Position numbers and translations under genes: made by a program | Part shown: positions 18,657 to 31,100 of the stretch, one piece after another | How positions within the stretch are numbered: the first letter of the stretch is position 1 | Layout of the letters: each line of letters starts with the position of its first letter | The notes under the pieces: generated by a model | Databases searched by the model: none | Seen by the model: only the letters and a program-made list of their open reading frames with translations | What the model was told of the DNA's origin: nothing | DNA from: Aculops lycopersici | Lineage: Eukaryota > Arthropoda > Arachnida > Trombidiformes > Eriophyidae | DNA: 64,000 nt | NCBI GenBank assembly: GCA_015350385.1 | Contig: WNKI01000002.1 | Span: forward strand, 7,720,739 to 7,784,738 | Direction of reading: 5' to 3'

Positions 18657-21095
18657 ATGCTCACCGAGTTGTCCGGTTCAGCAATCGCACTTCTTCTACT
18701 CACATTTTGTGCCCAAAGAACTGACTCATTTCTAGCTGGTCTTTCCAATAGCAAGACCAACTCATCTAGACCTGGTATATTTGCACTAAGATGCGACGAA
18801 GGCGCCGTGCTGGAGAATGGTGTGTTAGTGGTGCGCGCAAATGAGCCCACTGAGGTAATGCTGATTGGTCGAGGATTGGACACTGCAGGACTGGCGGTTG
18901 CTATAACACCTATGATTGGATCTCAAGACGAGGATTGCACGCACACAGATCGTGTCAAGTCATTCCATATACGTAATATTAGCGCACAGGTGGCATACGT
19001 CACGTTGAATTTACCCTCACCTGGAATTCATGTGCCATTTTATTTCTGCGTCCGATCAGATGATAGCGAACCGTTTTGGCGTCACCAAGGCACCGAATCT
19101 TGGCTCCAGATTCGCGTTAGACAAGACTTGTTACCATTGTATGGGAAGCTCATTGTTATTGCTATCCTCTTGGGTCTATCGGGTTTATTTTCAGGTCTAA
19201 ATTTGGGTTTAATGGCTCTGGACAAGAACGAGCTACAGGTGATAATTTCATGTGGAACCGAGAGCGAGAAGCGCTATGCGCGTGCAATCGAACCCGTCCG
19301 ACGCCGCGGCAACTACCTGTTGTGCTCAATATTATTCTCAAACGTATTAGTCAACTCAACGATCGCCGTCCTATTGGAAGAGTTAACCTCAGGTATTGTT
19401 GCCGTTATGACCTCAACGATATTTATTGTTATGTTTGGCGAGATATTACCGCAAGCCTTTTGTTCGAGGCACGGACTGGCCGTTGGCGCAAAAACAGTTT
19501 CGCTGACCTACTTCTGTATGATAGTTACCTTTCCTCTCTCCTGGCCGGTGAGTTCAATGTTAGATTGGGCTCTTGGCGAGGAGATTGGTCATGCTTATGA
19601 TCGTGAGCGATTAATGGAGTTTATTAGAGTTACACGTGATTATAATAATCTGGAGGCGGATGAGGTTAATATTATATCGGGTGCCTTACGCTTGAAGCAC
19701 ATCCAATTATCCGAGGTTATGACAAGAATTGAGGATGTTTTCATGTTGGATGTTGGGGCAAATCTTGACTTTGCCACCATACAGAAGATAATTGAACTTG
19801 GCTACTCGCGAGTTCCTGTCCACGAGCCAAGCAACCGAAAGAGTATTGTGGCTTTATTGTTTGCAAAAGATTTGGCATTGCTCAACCCTGATGATAATAC
19901 TCCCATACAAACACTTATTAGTTTTTACCAACATCCACTCATTCACCTGTTTGAGGACTCGACACTCGACTCGGCGCTGAATGAATTTAAAACAGGCAAA
20001 TCGCATCTGGCTTTCATCCGCCGGGTGATTGATAATGGTGACCGAGATCCTATTTATGAGGTTACAGGTATAGTGACTTTAGAGGATGTCATAGAGGAGA
20101 TAATGCAAATGGAAATCAACGATGAAACCGATTCAATCACAGACAATCGAAGGAAGCGCCAGAGGAGCGATACTCAAACGCCTCGTTATCTTGACCAATT
20201 TTCTCGAGATCAAGCTCAACATTTAGTCAGTCCCCAACTTCGACTAGCAGCCTATCAGTATTTAGTCACCTTAGTCCCTCCATTTGCAAAACACGCTGAC
20301 TCCGTATTGCGTCATTTGCTATCAAAGAAGATTTACTTCAAGGTAAAATCTGAAGATCCATTGTCAATTCGACGCTTGTACTCGGCCGGCGAGCCCACTG
20401 ATTACTTTGTCATGCTACTCGAAGGTCGAGCTCATGTTACCTGCGGCCGCGAGCAGCTCGTCTTTGATTGTGGTCCCTTTAGTAGCTTTGGTAAACCAGC
20501 TTTAGTTCCAGAATCAACACTATCATCGAATCACATAAGCGACAGTAGCAACTTCGGGAGCCCGATTGACATGCCAAATTTGGATAGAGGAAAATCCATA
20601 ACGCAACAGCAGGTGCGGCGCGAGAGTTTTGCGCAAATACCATCGAGTAAACGTATGAGCGGCCAATGGTCGATTTCAATGCGAAAGCTCGAGCAAACGC
20701 TAGGCGAGTCAGACTCGGCGTTGTCCAGTAAGGGAGTTTTACTGCCATTGTTATCATCAGAAGAAACGACGACGACCACAAATCAGCACCAGGCTCAATG
20801 TATTCCCGACTACACAGTTGATCTAGTAACTGATGCAACTTACCTGAAAATAACTCGCGCCGAGTACCAGGCTGCAGTGTTGGCTGCTCAAATGGAGCGC
20901 GAAGTTGCAACCGAAATAAGCGAACAGGTACCGGCAAGCGAGCGCAGCACTGACATAGAGATGACAAATTTTACAAAGATAACTAGCACAATGAATCAGG
21001 ATTCCAATTCAGGAGAACTCCGAGTTGACTTGACGGCAGTAACTAACACCACGAATACGACAACAAACTCGAGTCACCAGAAACATTCGAGTTGA
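18657..21095 (+). CDS. CNNM/cyclin M family Mg2+ transporter
   Basis: Membrane metal-transport mediator of the CNNM (ancient conserved domain) family, known for basolateral Mg2+ efflux. 812 residues from one exon. An N-terminal hydrophobic segment (about 8-22) looks like a signal peptide. An extracellular domain follows to about 160. The DUF21 membrane domain has the helices LLPLYGKLIVIAILLGLSGLFSG, a signature beginning LNLGLMALD, and GEILPQAFCSRHG. A CBS-pair region (about 345-485) includes EVMTRIEDVFML and VTGIVTLEDVIEEI. A cyclic-nucleotide-binding-like domain lies at about 540-620. The C-terminal 180 residues are Ser/Thr-rich and probably disordered. Confidence 0.93.
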   Translation: MLTELSGSAIALLLLTFCAQRTDSFLAGLSNSKTNSSRPGIFALRCDEGAVLENGVLVVRANEPTEVMLIGRGLDTAGLAVAITPMIGSQDEDCTHTDRVKSFHIRNISAQVAYVTLNLPSPGIHVPFYFCVRSDDSEPFWRHQGTESWLQIRVRQDLLPLYGKLIVIAILLGLSGLFSGLNLGLMALDKNELQVIISCGTESEKRYARAIEPVRRRGNYLLCSILFSNVLVNSTIAVLLEELTSGIVAVMTSTIFIVMFGEILPQAFCSRHGLAVGAKTVSLTYFCMIVTFPLSWPVSSMLDWALGEEIGHAYDRERLMEFIRVTRDYNNLEADEVNIISGALRLKHIQLSEVMTRIEDVFMLDVGANLDFATIQKIIELGYSRVPVHEPSNRKSIVALLFAKDLALLNPDDNTPIQTLISFYQHPLIHLFEDSTLDSALNEFKTGKSHLAFIRRVIDNGDRDPIYEVTGIVTLEDVIEEIMQMEINDETDSITDNRRKRQRSDTQTPRYLDQFSRDQAQHLVSPQLRLAAYQYLVTLVPPFAKHADSVLRHLLSKKIYFKVKSEDPLSIRRLYSAGEPTDYFVMLLEGRAHVTCGREQLVFDCGPFSSFGKPALVPESTLSSNHISDSSNFGSPIDMPNLDRGKSITQQQVRRESFAQIPSSKRMSGQWSISMRKLEQTLGESDSALSSKGVLLPLLSSEETTTTTNQHQAQCIPDYTVDLVTDATYLKITRAEYQAAVLAAQMEREVATEISEQVPASERSTDIEMTNFTKITSTMNQDSNSGELRVDLTAVTNTTNTTTNSSHQKHSS

Positions 21096-22623
21096 CGATT
21101 ATGGTTTTACCTAACGATATTAGTTTGTTTTTGTTATTTCATTCTATTTTGCACATGATTAAAATCTCGTTACCCTTTCTTTAATTAGTTTATTGTGACC
21201 AAGTGTAGAAGTTCGTTTGTTTATTCGCGTCATATTTGAAGACTCGAGGCTCAAGATTTTTGTAACTTTCCAGTTATAGTTGCAGTTGTGTTGATATAAA
21301 CAAGCAGCGATAGTAACTAGAGAGGAGAAAGATGAACAGAAATAGAAGGAGAGGTAAAGTAAAGTAAATGAGGAATGATGAGATTCTATGAAATCGTCTC
21401 GGAATGATGATCTCGAGCGCAAACTCGTTATTCGGCTTCTTGTTGGTTCAAAATTAATTGGATATAAAACGATGCGGAAGGGTAGTCTGGCATCGCTCTG
21501 CATTTCTAGAAGAACGCGGGAGCTTGCAGAAATTCAATTAGGGTTCAGGTTAATTTAAACTCTCTTCTCTTTACGTTAGTAAAGAATTTGACCTTCTGCA
21601 TACTTTTGAGCGTAAGTTTTGTCTCTATAAACTCAACGACTTTTTGTTAATATCTCGATTGGTTGTAGACATGCACACTTGGCGATCCTAATTATACTAT
21701 TGCTCAAGAGAACGACGCGACTAAAACTTGCCACTCGTAGGTCGTGCATAGGAAAGAGACGCGAGAGAGAGAGAGAGGGAGAGCGAGTGAGAGCGAAGAA
21801 GAGAGTTTGCTTGTCTCAACTCTTCTAACAACCTTTTAGACCCTCGAGGCTTATAACAATTAGCCCATCGATAGAAATTGACGGCCCGTGACATAATACC
21901 AGTGGCAGAGTAATTGCTAGAGAGACTTGTAACGAAGACAAGCAAATGGATAGATGGATAGATAGACTATACAAAACGAGAACGGAGAAGAGAACTCAAA
22001 TCGCAGAGCGATTGGTTGCCGAGTCTAGTCAAGTCGATTTGTTTCGACTAGCCTCTAAAGTTCACTTGTACCTCTTAGTCTCCTTTACTCTTTCCCCGCT
22101 CACTCTTTCTCGTTTGCCGCCTAGTTATCAATGGAATCGAGTAGCTGTGTATTGGCAAAATACAAATGGAAACAGGAATAAGAATGAATAGTGCTCTTGG
22201 ATCCATAACTTGAGCTTATCTTGAGCGTGTCCCGTGTGTTTACTGGCGCTCATGGTTATTTTGGCGCCCATTCAGAGCTGGAGGGCGAGAAAACACTTGT
22301 TGAGCATCAAGTGCACCACCAACTCGACGACCACCACTTCTTCCACTTTTTTCATCTCCAATGGGGACAACGACGATTACGTGGACGAGGTTGCATTTGG
22401 GGTCGAGTGCGACTTGATATTTAGCTCGCGAGTTTTGCGCGTTCGTTCGTTGCACCATTTGCTCGCTCTCTTTGCGCGGCACACAAAATTCATGCAGAGA
22501 CGCAACCACCGAGCTGACAGCAGTAGCAGCCGGTGGTTGTTGGTAACTCCGCCGCCACGACCAAGACTGCCACTGCCTTCGCTAAACTATTATGACTGAT
22601 GACATCCCTCTCTCAATGCCGCC

Positions 22624-22626
<3 letters not shown>

Positions 22627-22675
<49 letters not shown>
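22627..22675. repeat. (TG)n microsatellite
   Basis: About 24 uninterrupted TG units. Confidence 0.98.
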
Positions 22676-22677
<2 letters not shown>

Positions 22678-23628
22678 ATGTGTACGGGTCGGCGGCTTTG
22701 AGTCTCCCCGGCGTCCGATTCCAATCCTTGTAGGAGTCTTTGTTTTGGTTGTTTAAGCAGGGGCAGTGGTTATGATTATGAGAGATTTTTGTCTATGATA
22801 AGCTAGAGAGACTTTCGTCGACTGATGGAACTTTGGCGTCAAGTTTCAGTAAGACTCACATTGACTGGCGGAGTTAAATGCCCCCTTATTTTTACTTGAT
22901 AGTTGGTACGTTCCCTCGCTCCTTTTCTCGTTTGCCTCCTTCCAAGTCGATTGGCTAACGTGATAGATTGCCATTCCACTCTTCTATCCTCTCCATCGTC
23001 CTTCCTGAACGTTGCGCGATCAGAGTGCGAGAGCAAAGGGCGGCGAGAAATAGAGAAATCAAAAATCAAAACTAATTCCGAGGGAGTGAGGCTATTGAAA
23101 AGCCGCCACCTACACAGGAAGTTGTTACTAGTTGTGGTTGTTGTTGTTCTAGTAACGCGTGTTGAGCTAAACTAGAGGTAGTCAAGGTAACAAATTCAAA
23201 AGAAGAACATCAGCAACAGTGACTGCATTTACAACAAAGCAGCAACAAGATAACAACGTAACTTTTGTACGTACAGGAACTAGAGCATTGATTTTGCGCG
23301 TTAAGACTAACATCAGCAGGTAAGTTGGCGAAAAAACCAAACGTTTGTTGTCTTCTTGTGGACAGTTAAATGTAGGATTTCAATTCTTTTGTTCGCGCAC
23401 CTGAGATTCCGCTATGCAGCGTAGCGCATGGTCATCGATAAGTTTAGAGGTCGTCTAGTCGGAGTTTTTTTTCAAGTTTTCGAATTTCTAGCCTGCATTT
23501 AAGCTGGCCAATCAAGCCGACAATCACAGGCCTAGTAAGTGGCTACGCGACGCTAAATAGGAAGCGGAATCTGGTTGACGTTTGGGGCTGGCCGGAAAAA
23601 ACCAAAGAGTATACAATACCCATGAGGG

Positions 23629-23637
23629 TATATAAAG
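23629..23637 (+). promoter_or_regulatory. Candidate TATA box
   Basis: TATATAAAG followed by a G/C-rich GAGAGCGCCCC, the layout of a core promoter starting about 30 bp downstream. No ORF starts nearby; the next plus-strand gene begins at 26161. Confidence 0.45.
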
Positions 23638-26160
23638 AGAGCGCCCCACTTTGTAGATGGATTGATGCAAACAAAAAGTTGAAAGTTTCCCTTTGCTGTT
23701 GCAAATTTAGACGCGTTCGTATCTCGAGTGAGAGAAACACACAAGAGTCTCACAAAACGCTTGCCATCAAAGAGATGGAACCAAGATAATCCATCGAGTT
23801 GGGAGCGCGTTCGAGTGGAAGACAAAATTCCATCACCACCGGCGGCATCACAAGCAATCAAGAGGCTGTAGTGTGTGATTCCAACCACACGTTTAAATTA
23901 ACTGATCGTGGGAGTAAAGGAAATAAGAGATCAATTCTACGAATTCAATATAAATTAATGTACCATTAGCCCCTCAAAGCTCAAGCTACAAGCTAACTGT
24001 AAGATCAATCGGAACGAGTGGCAAGTAATCAAGCTTGGCAAATTTGGCTCACCACTTAGAGAGGCATCGGTATTATTAGCTGCCGAAGCATCAAGAGGCA
24101 AAGATAGCGGTCAACATTCTATCCACACGATAAGTGATCTCCGCTAGCCACCACTTTAGCCGAAAGTCCGCCCACTTGGAACCAGACGCCACCAAGCCAA
24201 CCAGTCCACCATAGACCAGACATCGACTCGACAAGTAAATTCGGCTGGACAGCCGCATCACGAAGCTTACCGCGTGCGTATATCACCATAAGCATCTCAT
24301 GCCCCCCCCCATAGATGTTCTAACTGCTCTTGTCATCGTCACACTCTCTAGCAGCCAAGCTTAGCAATCGATATCAATTGCTGAGCTCACTCCCCGCTAC
24401 GTTTGATGTTAGCAGTTTGCTACAACAAGCGTAACAAACTTTCACTTTCGTTTCCTCTAGCGTCAATATAGTTGTTGGTCGTCTTTGCGACTGGCAACTA
24501 TATCGCCGATGCCCGTGGTCTTAGTTTGATGTGAACACGGCGCTACGTATCATTGATGCCTCACTTTCGATTTCTGCGTGTCTTAACGTTGCCCTGTCGT
24601 CATCGTCGTCGATGACGACAGCTAGTGGTAGTCTTGGTGGTGGCCATTAACTAGTCAACCGATTGACATGCGCACAAGTGAGTGGACCACAAGATCAGTC
24701 CTTATTCTAAGAGGGGGGTTCATCGACTGAAACTAGAGTCCGACGCTAGTACCTCTTGGTTTTGGTGGTATTCTTTGCGCAAGTTCATGTCTACAACTCA
24801 GACTGTTCATAAGATTAAGTGAGAGTTGATGCGCCACCGGTTTGCGTTCAATGATCTCAGATGATTTCCAGACGTTAGTTTGTTTATCCAAGTTGAAGTG
24901 TTGTGGTTGTTTCAAAGTCACAGTCAAAGCTTCTATTATTGTAGTTGTTGTAATAGTAAAGTGGATGCTTATGCGAATGCTTGCGTTTCGTGGCTATGAT
25001 AACTTGAACAATTGGTGTAAGTGAAAACTAGAGCAACTGGGTGATTTTGGATCAGTTTATGAGTAAACCGATCAACTTTTTGCGGGTGAGTGGAGCTGGT
25101 AATTTCCAGTGAAGAATTTGCAGTATAGGAGATAAAATAATCTTTTCCCAAATTTTGTCTGACCGAACTTCCATTGTGACAAGTCAAAACTAGAGACTTT
25201 TTTGTCCATTGCTGAGATACTAAACAATGAAAGAAGGAGAGCTGAAAAATCAATTTCTCCAATGGATAGCCACCACGGTGAAGTCCTCAAGTTTTGACGT
25301 CTGCTTGTGTAGATTGTGTTCTCTTGTCCTTGGGTAACCTACTATCTCGAGCCTATAGTTATTGCAGTGGGTAACTTGGAAGTATGATCTCGGCGACGAC
25401 GATAACGGCAACATGGACTGTAATGATCAAATCCATTCAAGATAATGAATGATGACTCGTGCTGGCCAATAAAACTTGGTTAAGTCAAAAGTTGAATTGC
25501 TGCTCTCTTTTCTTTTATATATATATATATATCATATGTGAGATTGGAGTAGAAGTTTAGAACTGATAAATGAGGCCCAACTCGTTTTATTACAGCAGTA
25601 GCAATAGTAGTGGTACCAACGACATAGAGAGCATAAGTTTCGAGTTGGATAGATACGAGTCGAGAGCTGGCCGAAGAGAAGAGGTCCCATAGGATCGCAA
25701 AGTCGAGAGAATTTTGAAATGTTCGCTAGCGAGCATAACGCGTAACTCAGACACTAGAGTAAAACTGTACATAGGAGCGCAGGTTTTCGCTGTTCACCAG
25801 TGTGTTTTGGCGCACAATTTGAAAAAAAGGATCATCTTTGGGGTAAGAGAAAAAAGAGGTCAGAGGATTAAAAATGTAACAAGTTAATTGGGTAAAGAAG
25901 ACGAGAAGAAGAGATCAGACGAGGAAAGAGTTTATTTTTCTTAATTAATAATTCGAATGTTGGATATCCAAATCTATTAGAATTTTATCCAAACTTCCAA
26001 TTTGAGTAGATATCGATGCCGATGGAGTTATGTGATATATTTTGAAATGTTAACTCGCTCATTCATCAAATTTTATCGCCATGACAAAACTCAACTGTTT
26101 CACTAATCAATTGAAATCATTCCAATCCATTCGCACGGATTTCCCGATACCATCACTGAA

Positions 26161-28138
26161 ATGCCGATCCTAAAATACCTAGTCGTCAAGATGTTTAGCT
26201 CGTCAAAGAAGAACAAGTTGCCACCGATAGCTAGCCAGCTATTGTTGATGCCGGCCCAAAAACTAGGGGCGCTAATAAAGGATGGAAGTGTAAGTGTTGG
26301 ATTCGTCACCTAGCGAGCAAACGAGCGAGTGGGTAAACAAACTCGTCGTCGTCGATACTATGTGCAAGTTTGAACGCCCACCAGGCAAAAAGTAACTATC
26401 ATCAAAGCTAACATGTCTACTCACCACAACCAAAATCACCGATACCACAACAACAACAATCGCCGATGGAACAAATGCACCTTGGTTCCAGGTGACATCC
26501 GTCAATCTCTGCGAGATTTTCGTAGAGAGAATAAAACAAGTGCAACCACATATAAATGCAATGACGCAAAACAGATTCAAGGATGCCATGGATGAAGCCA
26601 GGCGTATCGACGATCTACTAGCCTCTTTCAGGTCAGGTAAAGCGGAAAGAGAATTCTCGAGCGATGAATCCGAGATGCTTGCATCGCCGTTTTTAGGTGT
26701 ACCCATAAGTGTTAAAGAGAGTATCATGATCAAGGGAATGAAGAATTCTTGCGGCTTGTGGTCTAGGCGCGATGTTCAGGCAACCTACGATGCTGAGGTG
26801 GTAAAGAATGTCAAACGATGGGGTATGATTCCATTGTGCACAACGAACATCCCTGAATGTACATTATTTTGGGCCGACTGTCAGAATAAAGTCTATGGTC
26901 GCTCGGCGAATCCATACGATTTAACTCGAATTACTGGCGCCTCTTCAGGTGGCGAGGGGGCATTGATTGGTTCCGGCGGCTCTGTTATGGGTATTGGTTC
27001 TGATATTGGAGGCTCGCTGCGGATTCCAGCTCACTATTGTGGCATCTTCTCGCATAAACCATCGCCCTTTCTGGTCAGTTGCGAGGGTAATTTTCCCGAA
27101 GTGAAGGAGTATAGAAGTCGAATGTTCACCCTGGGACCTATGGTACGGTATGCCTCAGATTTGCGTCCATTTTTGAAGTGCCTCTTAAGTGATAAGGACA
27201 ATGCCAAACAGGATACTTATTACAAGTATCAGCCAGCGGATATTGCGAGCCAGCGCAAAAAAGTATTACAAAAGTTAGATGAACCTGTCGATTTGACTCA
27301 GGTTAAATTTTATTATTTCAACTTTAACGATGGCCAACTAAAGGGCAGACGAGCAGTTAATGTAAATCCAGAGTTCATGGAAGCTCAAGAGGAGATACTA
27401 AACCACTTCCGTTCAAAGTTCAACTGCCAAGTGGAGCTAATTGACTTGGAGAAGTACATGAAGAAGGTGTTAATAATTTGGCAAAGCATGCTACGTGGTG
27501 GTGGACTTGAAGATAGGGACCAAGCGTTCTGTCCGACTGAATTAAAGGACGTTTTTGGAATTAAAAATATTTACTTGGAGACAGTGAAGATGCCACTTGG
27601 ATTGTCCAAACATACAAAGGAGTCCATATTAACTCTGCTAGTTGGCTCGGTAATTCCTGAGCACAAGTCTAAGGCTTACCCTTTGTGCGAGAGATTCGAG
27701 AAACTTGGCGCTGAGTTTAGACAGGAAATCAATCAGATTTTGGGCGAAAATGGTGTTATTATAATGCCTACAATGCCAACAACTGCATACAAGTTCAATG
27801 TTTCGCTCATTAAGACTTTAGATATAAGGTTTTCTTCATTAGCCAACGTTCTCCAACTTCCGGCGACCCATGCAACTCTAAGATTGGACAAGAAACACCG
27901 CTTGCCTTATGGCTTCTCGTTTGCAACTAGACCTTTTAACGACGCCATCACCATTGCGATTGCCGAGGAGATTGAGTTGTCTTTTGGTGGTTGGATAGAG
28001 CCAACAATCAGCGTGGACGCCGAGTCCTCCACCAATCATGTTGAAAAGAAAGCCTCAACTACAACTGCTCAACGTCAAGAGCTAAACAGCAGCAGTAGCA
28101 ATAACCAGCCACTACCAGTGGCCACTGCGGCCTCTTGA
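26161..28138 (+). CDS. Fatty-acid amide hydrolase 2-like amidase, two exons
   Basis: Amidase-signature serine hydrolase closest in pattern to FAAH2, which cleaves fatty-acid amides. Model: exon 1 26161-26289, a 202-bp phase-0 intron 26290-26491 (AGT/GTAAGT donor, GTTCCAG acceptor), exon 2 26492-28138, giving 591 residues. Exon 2 starts without ATG, while exon 1 adds the expected N-terminal block LLLMPAQKLGALIKDGS. The catalytic Ser-Ser-Lys triad is visible: Lys in PISVKES, Ser in GASSGGEG, nucleophile Ser in DIGGSLRIPA. PFLGVPISVKE and FGGWIEP match the family. The last about 40 residues are a Ser/Thr/Asn/Gln tail. A strongly hydrophobic N-terminal membrane helix, usual in FAAH2, is not evident, so an additional upstream exon is possible. 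Confidence 0.88.
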
Positions 28139-31100
28139 GCTCTCTTAGCTGACTGATTGGTCGACAAGTATAGCTGGTCAGCTATAGACTTTAATCAGAT
28201 TGATTGACTTTTTGACATAATAATTTGTAAAAATTATACAGTAACAATAACAATATTACTCAATATTGATGAATAACGACAAGGGCTCTTTTGAGAAGGC
28301 TCGGTGAACAGGAGATGCAATAAAATAAGATTTCATACTGACTATCTGTCGGTTTTGTCAATCCCATGTTATGAGATCAATCTGATTCTCTTTGTTGGCT
28401 ATTCAAGATCAATGTGAAGAGGCAAGCGCATTAGCCGATACCCTCGTCCCTGGAGGCGCATTATGGTATTGAGCCTAAATGACCTTGGATACAATCATTC
28501 GAGTTTCATCTGGTCAGGCTAACACTAGTATAGATCGGATCGGTCCATCAACAAGCAAAGGCAGATATATCTATCCTATCAATTGGACTAGACTTATCAA
28601 TTAGCCTCAATCTGGCGTGTGAATGGACGAGCAGGTGTTAGAGGCTAGAATAGTAGTGGTTTTATTGGCTAAGTGCGCTTAGGACCCTCTAGGGATTTGA
28701 ACGTGCGAGCAGGGGATATTCTACCCTCGGCTAGCTAGTGGGTTGCTGAGCGGTCGTATGTAGCGGCCGCCCAGGTAAGTTGAAGTTAACAGAGTGGGAG
28801 CGATATGTGACGCAGGACGTCGGAGCTATTAGCTTGCTGACTGACTGACTGACTGACTGGCAAGCTGGCTGCTGTCGTGATACGTGCAAAGTGGATTGAT
28901 GGTGCCCATGAGAGCGCGACTTGATGCACTAGGCTTGTCTAGTTGCCCGGTGCAGAAACATCATCGCTAGCTTCAACCGAAGTATTGGTATGTGGTGTCA
29001 GCGGTAGCTAGTCAGTCCAGAAGTGGACGAGCCTTTGACGTCGGATTTGTGAGAGAATTGGAGAGACAGAAACAGCTGCTATGGCAATAGCTTTAGAGCT
29101 AGAATCAGGCTAGCGAGCCCGACTTCGTCGCCATCGTCGTCGTCATTCCAACAGTCGGTGGTTGTTTGGCTCGCTCAGTTGCGCCAGCTGGAAGTTGGCT
29201 AGTGAGCTGGTGGTCTTGGCGGCAAGTTTGCCATCTTATGCACTGCCACGCGGCTCAATCAATACGAGGGTTAAATCTAACTGGCAGTCGGCCACACCGA
29301 CAGCTCCAATAACAACAACTGGCCCACCGACTAGCTCATGCTTATTGTACGACCGGAAATCGTGAGTTCAACGCCAGCAATGGGAAAGCGGCGGGCCAGC
29401 AGCCGGAGCGGAAGTTGCGACTGCGCGGAAGTGGAGGGTAGCGCCGACCGGAAGAAGCGAGTTGCGCGAGGCGGATGCTGGCGTCGCACTTGAGTCTCTA
29501 GACAGAGAGTGAGCGAGCGGCTCGATGTCGGCGAAGGAAGTTGTTGTGCCAGTGTGTCTCACTCTATTTCTCTTTTTGCAGCCTGCTAACGCTGCCGCCG
29601 CCGCCGCCATCAGCTCCTGCAGTTTGTTGGCTCGCCATGTCGACAAATTGTTCCGATCTCGTCGGCGTTGATTGACTTCTCCTTCTTCTTCTCCTATTAA
29701 TGCGAGAAAGGAATCAGGTGCAAGATGATGTTATAATGTTATATTAAACTGCGAATTAAAGTGCTTGCTCTGAAAGGAGCAAGCCGGTTGGCAAAAGAGA
29801 AGCCACAGGGAGGAAGTGGCGGCTCTGCCCAGAAATCCAAATTTTCAGGCTAGTGGGCGAGTAGAAGTCTTTGCTTGCTGAGCGTAGGAGAGGCGAAAGA
29901 AGCAAAAAATCAGCATTGGCGGCGATAGTAACAGCAACGGCAATAGCAATAGCAAGCGAGTGAATGTGAGCAAGCGGAGAAGGAAGGCAACAGCCAGTGG
30001 CAACAGTGAGAGCAACAGCGCTTAGCGACTTCCTTGTGCGTTGCGCACATCCGGTTCTACCTCTCAGAGCTTGTTGCTTGCCAACTTGCTCTCTGGCACA
30101 CATTTATGCGAGAGAGTCGCTTGCGCTCTTTCCGCTTGCTTGGTGTCGCCACTGTCGCCGCTCTTGTGCGGCCGGGAAAGCCGCCGAGCTCATCCTAGTG
30201 CCACTTCCTCTCCCTCTTTGGCTGACAACCTAAACGGCAGCGCCACTGTCGAGCTAATTCCCTTGTGGCAGCTAGATGCCAATAGAAGCGGCGGCGGCGA
30301 GGGCAATAGCAAAAGACGCGCGCCCCGCGCTCCCGCCGTGTGATAAAGAGAAAATTTACGGCCCATCTAGTTGGTAGGCTTGCTGTTGTTGTTGTGTCTG
30401 TTGCTGTTGCGCAAACTGTAACCGAATACTAGGGCTCGCGCGCCAGCGAGTATCAGGTTCAGCAACTTGTTGTCTCTGTGGTTGCCTCTCTCTTTTTTGT
30501 CTCCTCTCTACTGCTCCCATTCGTTGTGCGATCTTTTCGTCGATCGACGGTCGTTGGTCAGACGCAACCTGAAGTTAGCGTTTCTCTCTTCCTTCCGCTG
30601 CTATCGTGGCTACAAGTCGGCCAGCTCTCTCCCCTCCATTGGCCGACTGCCTGGCGGGCGGAAGGAAGGAAGCAGGTTGCGGCTGTTGCCGGCGCTCGCC
30701 GCTCGCTGGCCCCATTTAGAAGATCCCATTCGCTTTTGGGGAGGGAGTGTGTCTGTATATAATGAAACTGATGAAAGTGTGTGCGTGAATGTGATGCAAT
30801 GCAAAGTGCCCCATTCGGTTGTGCTACCCTCGAGGCGCAACACTAACTAAACGCAGGCACAAGTGCACACAAGCAGGGAGTTGCAAGGTTGCCATCGCAA
30901 ATTGCATTGGAACTTTGCTTTGCCGGCTCCTCAGCTCGCGCTGGTCGCAATGGTATGGTCGGCGCATTGGTCGCTATCGTTGGCGCCGGTCAGACTACAT
31001 TGGATTGGAGTTTCTGCCATTGGCCCAAACAACAACGCAAACCTCGCTGACTCGTCTCTCTCTCTCTTTTTCCCTATCTCCCTCTGGCTCTCTCACTCAC

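Larger units (their letters stand above)
21096..26160. other. 5-kb gene-poor region between CNNM and FAAH2-like gene
   Basis: No coding region can be supported. It holds a (GA)n-like run at about 21767-21790, the (TG)n tract at 22627-22675, a C10 homopolymer near 24302 and a (TA)n run at 25516-25532. It also has a strong TATA box at 23629-23637 and a consensus splice donor CAG/GTAAGT at 23319/23320, both on the plus strand. These suggest promoter and noncoding first-exon sequence for the downstream amidase or an unannotated transcript. Small ORFs look random. Confidence 0.5.

Noticed and set aside
28670..28720. Possible minus-strand tRNA T-arm (GTTCAAATCCC)
   Set aside because: The flanking bases do not pair into a 5-bp stem and no acceptor or anticodon arm fits.
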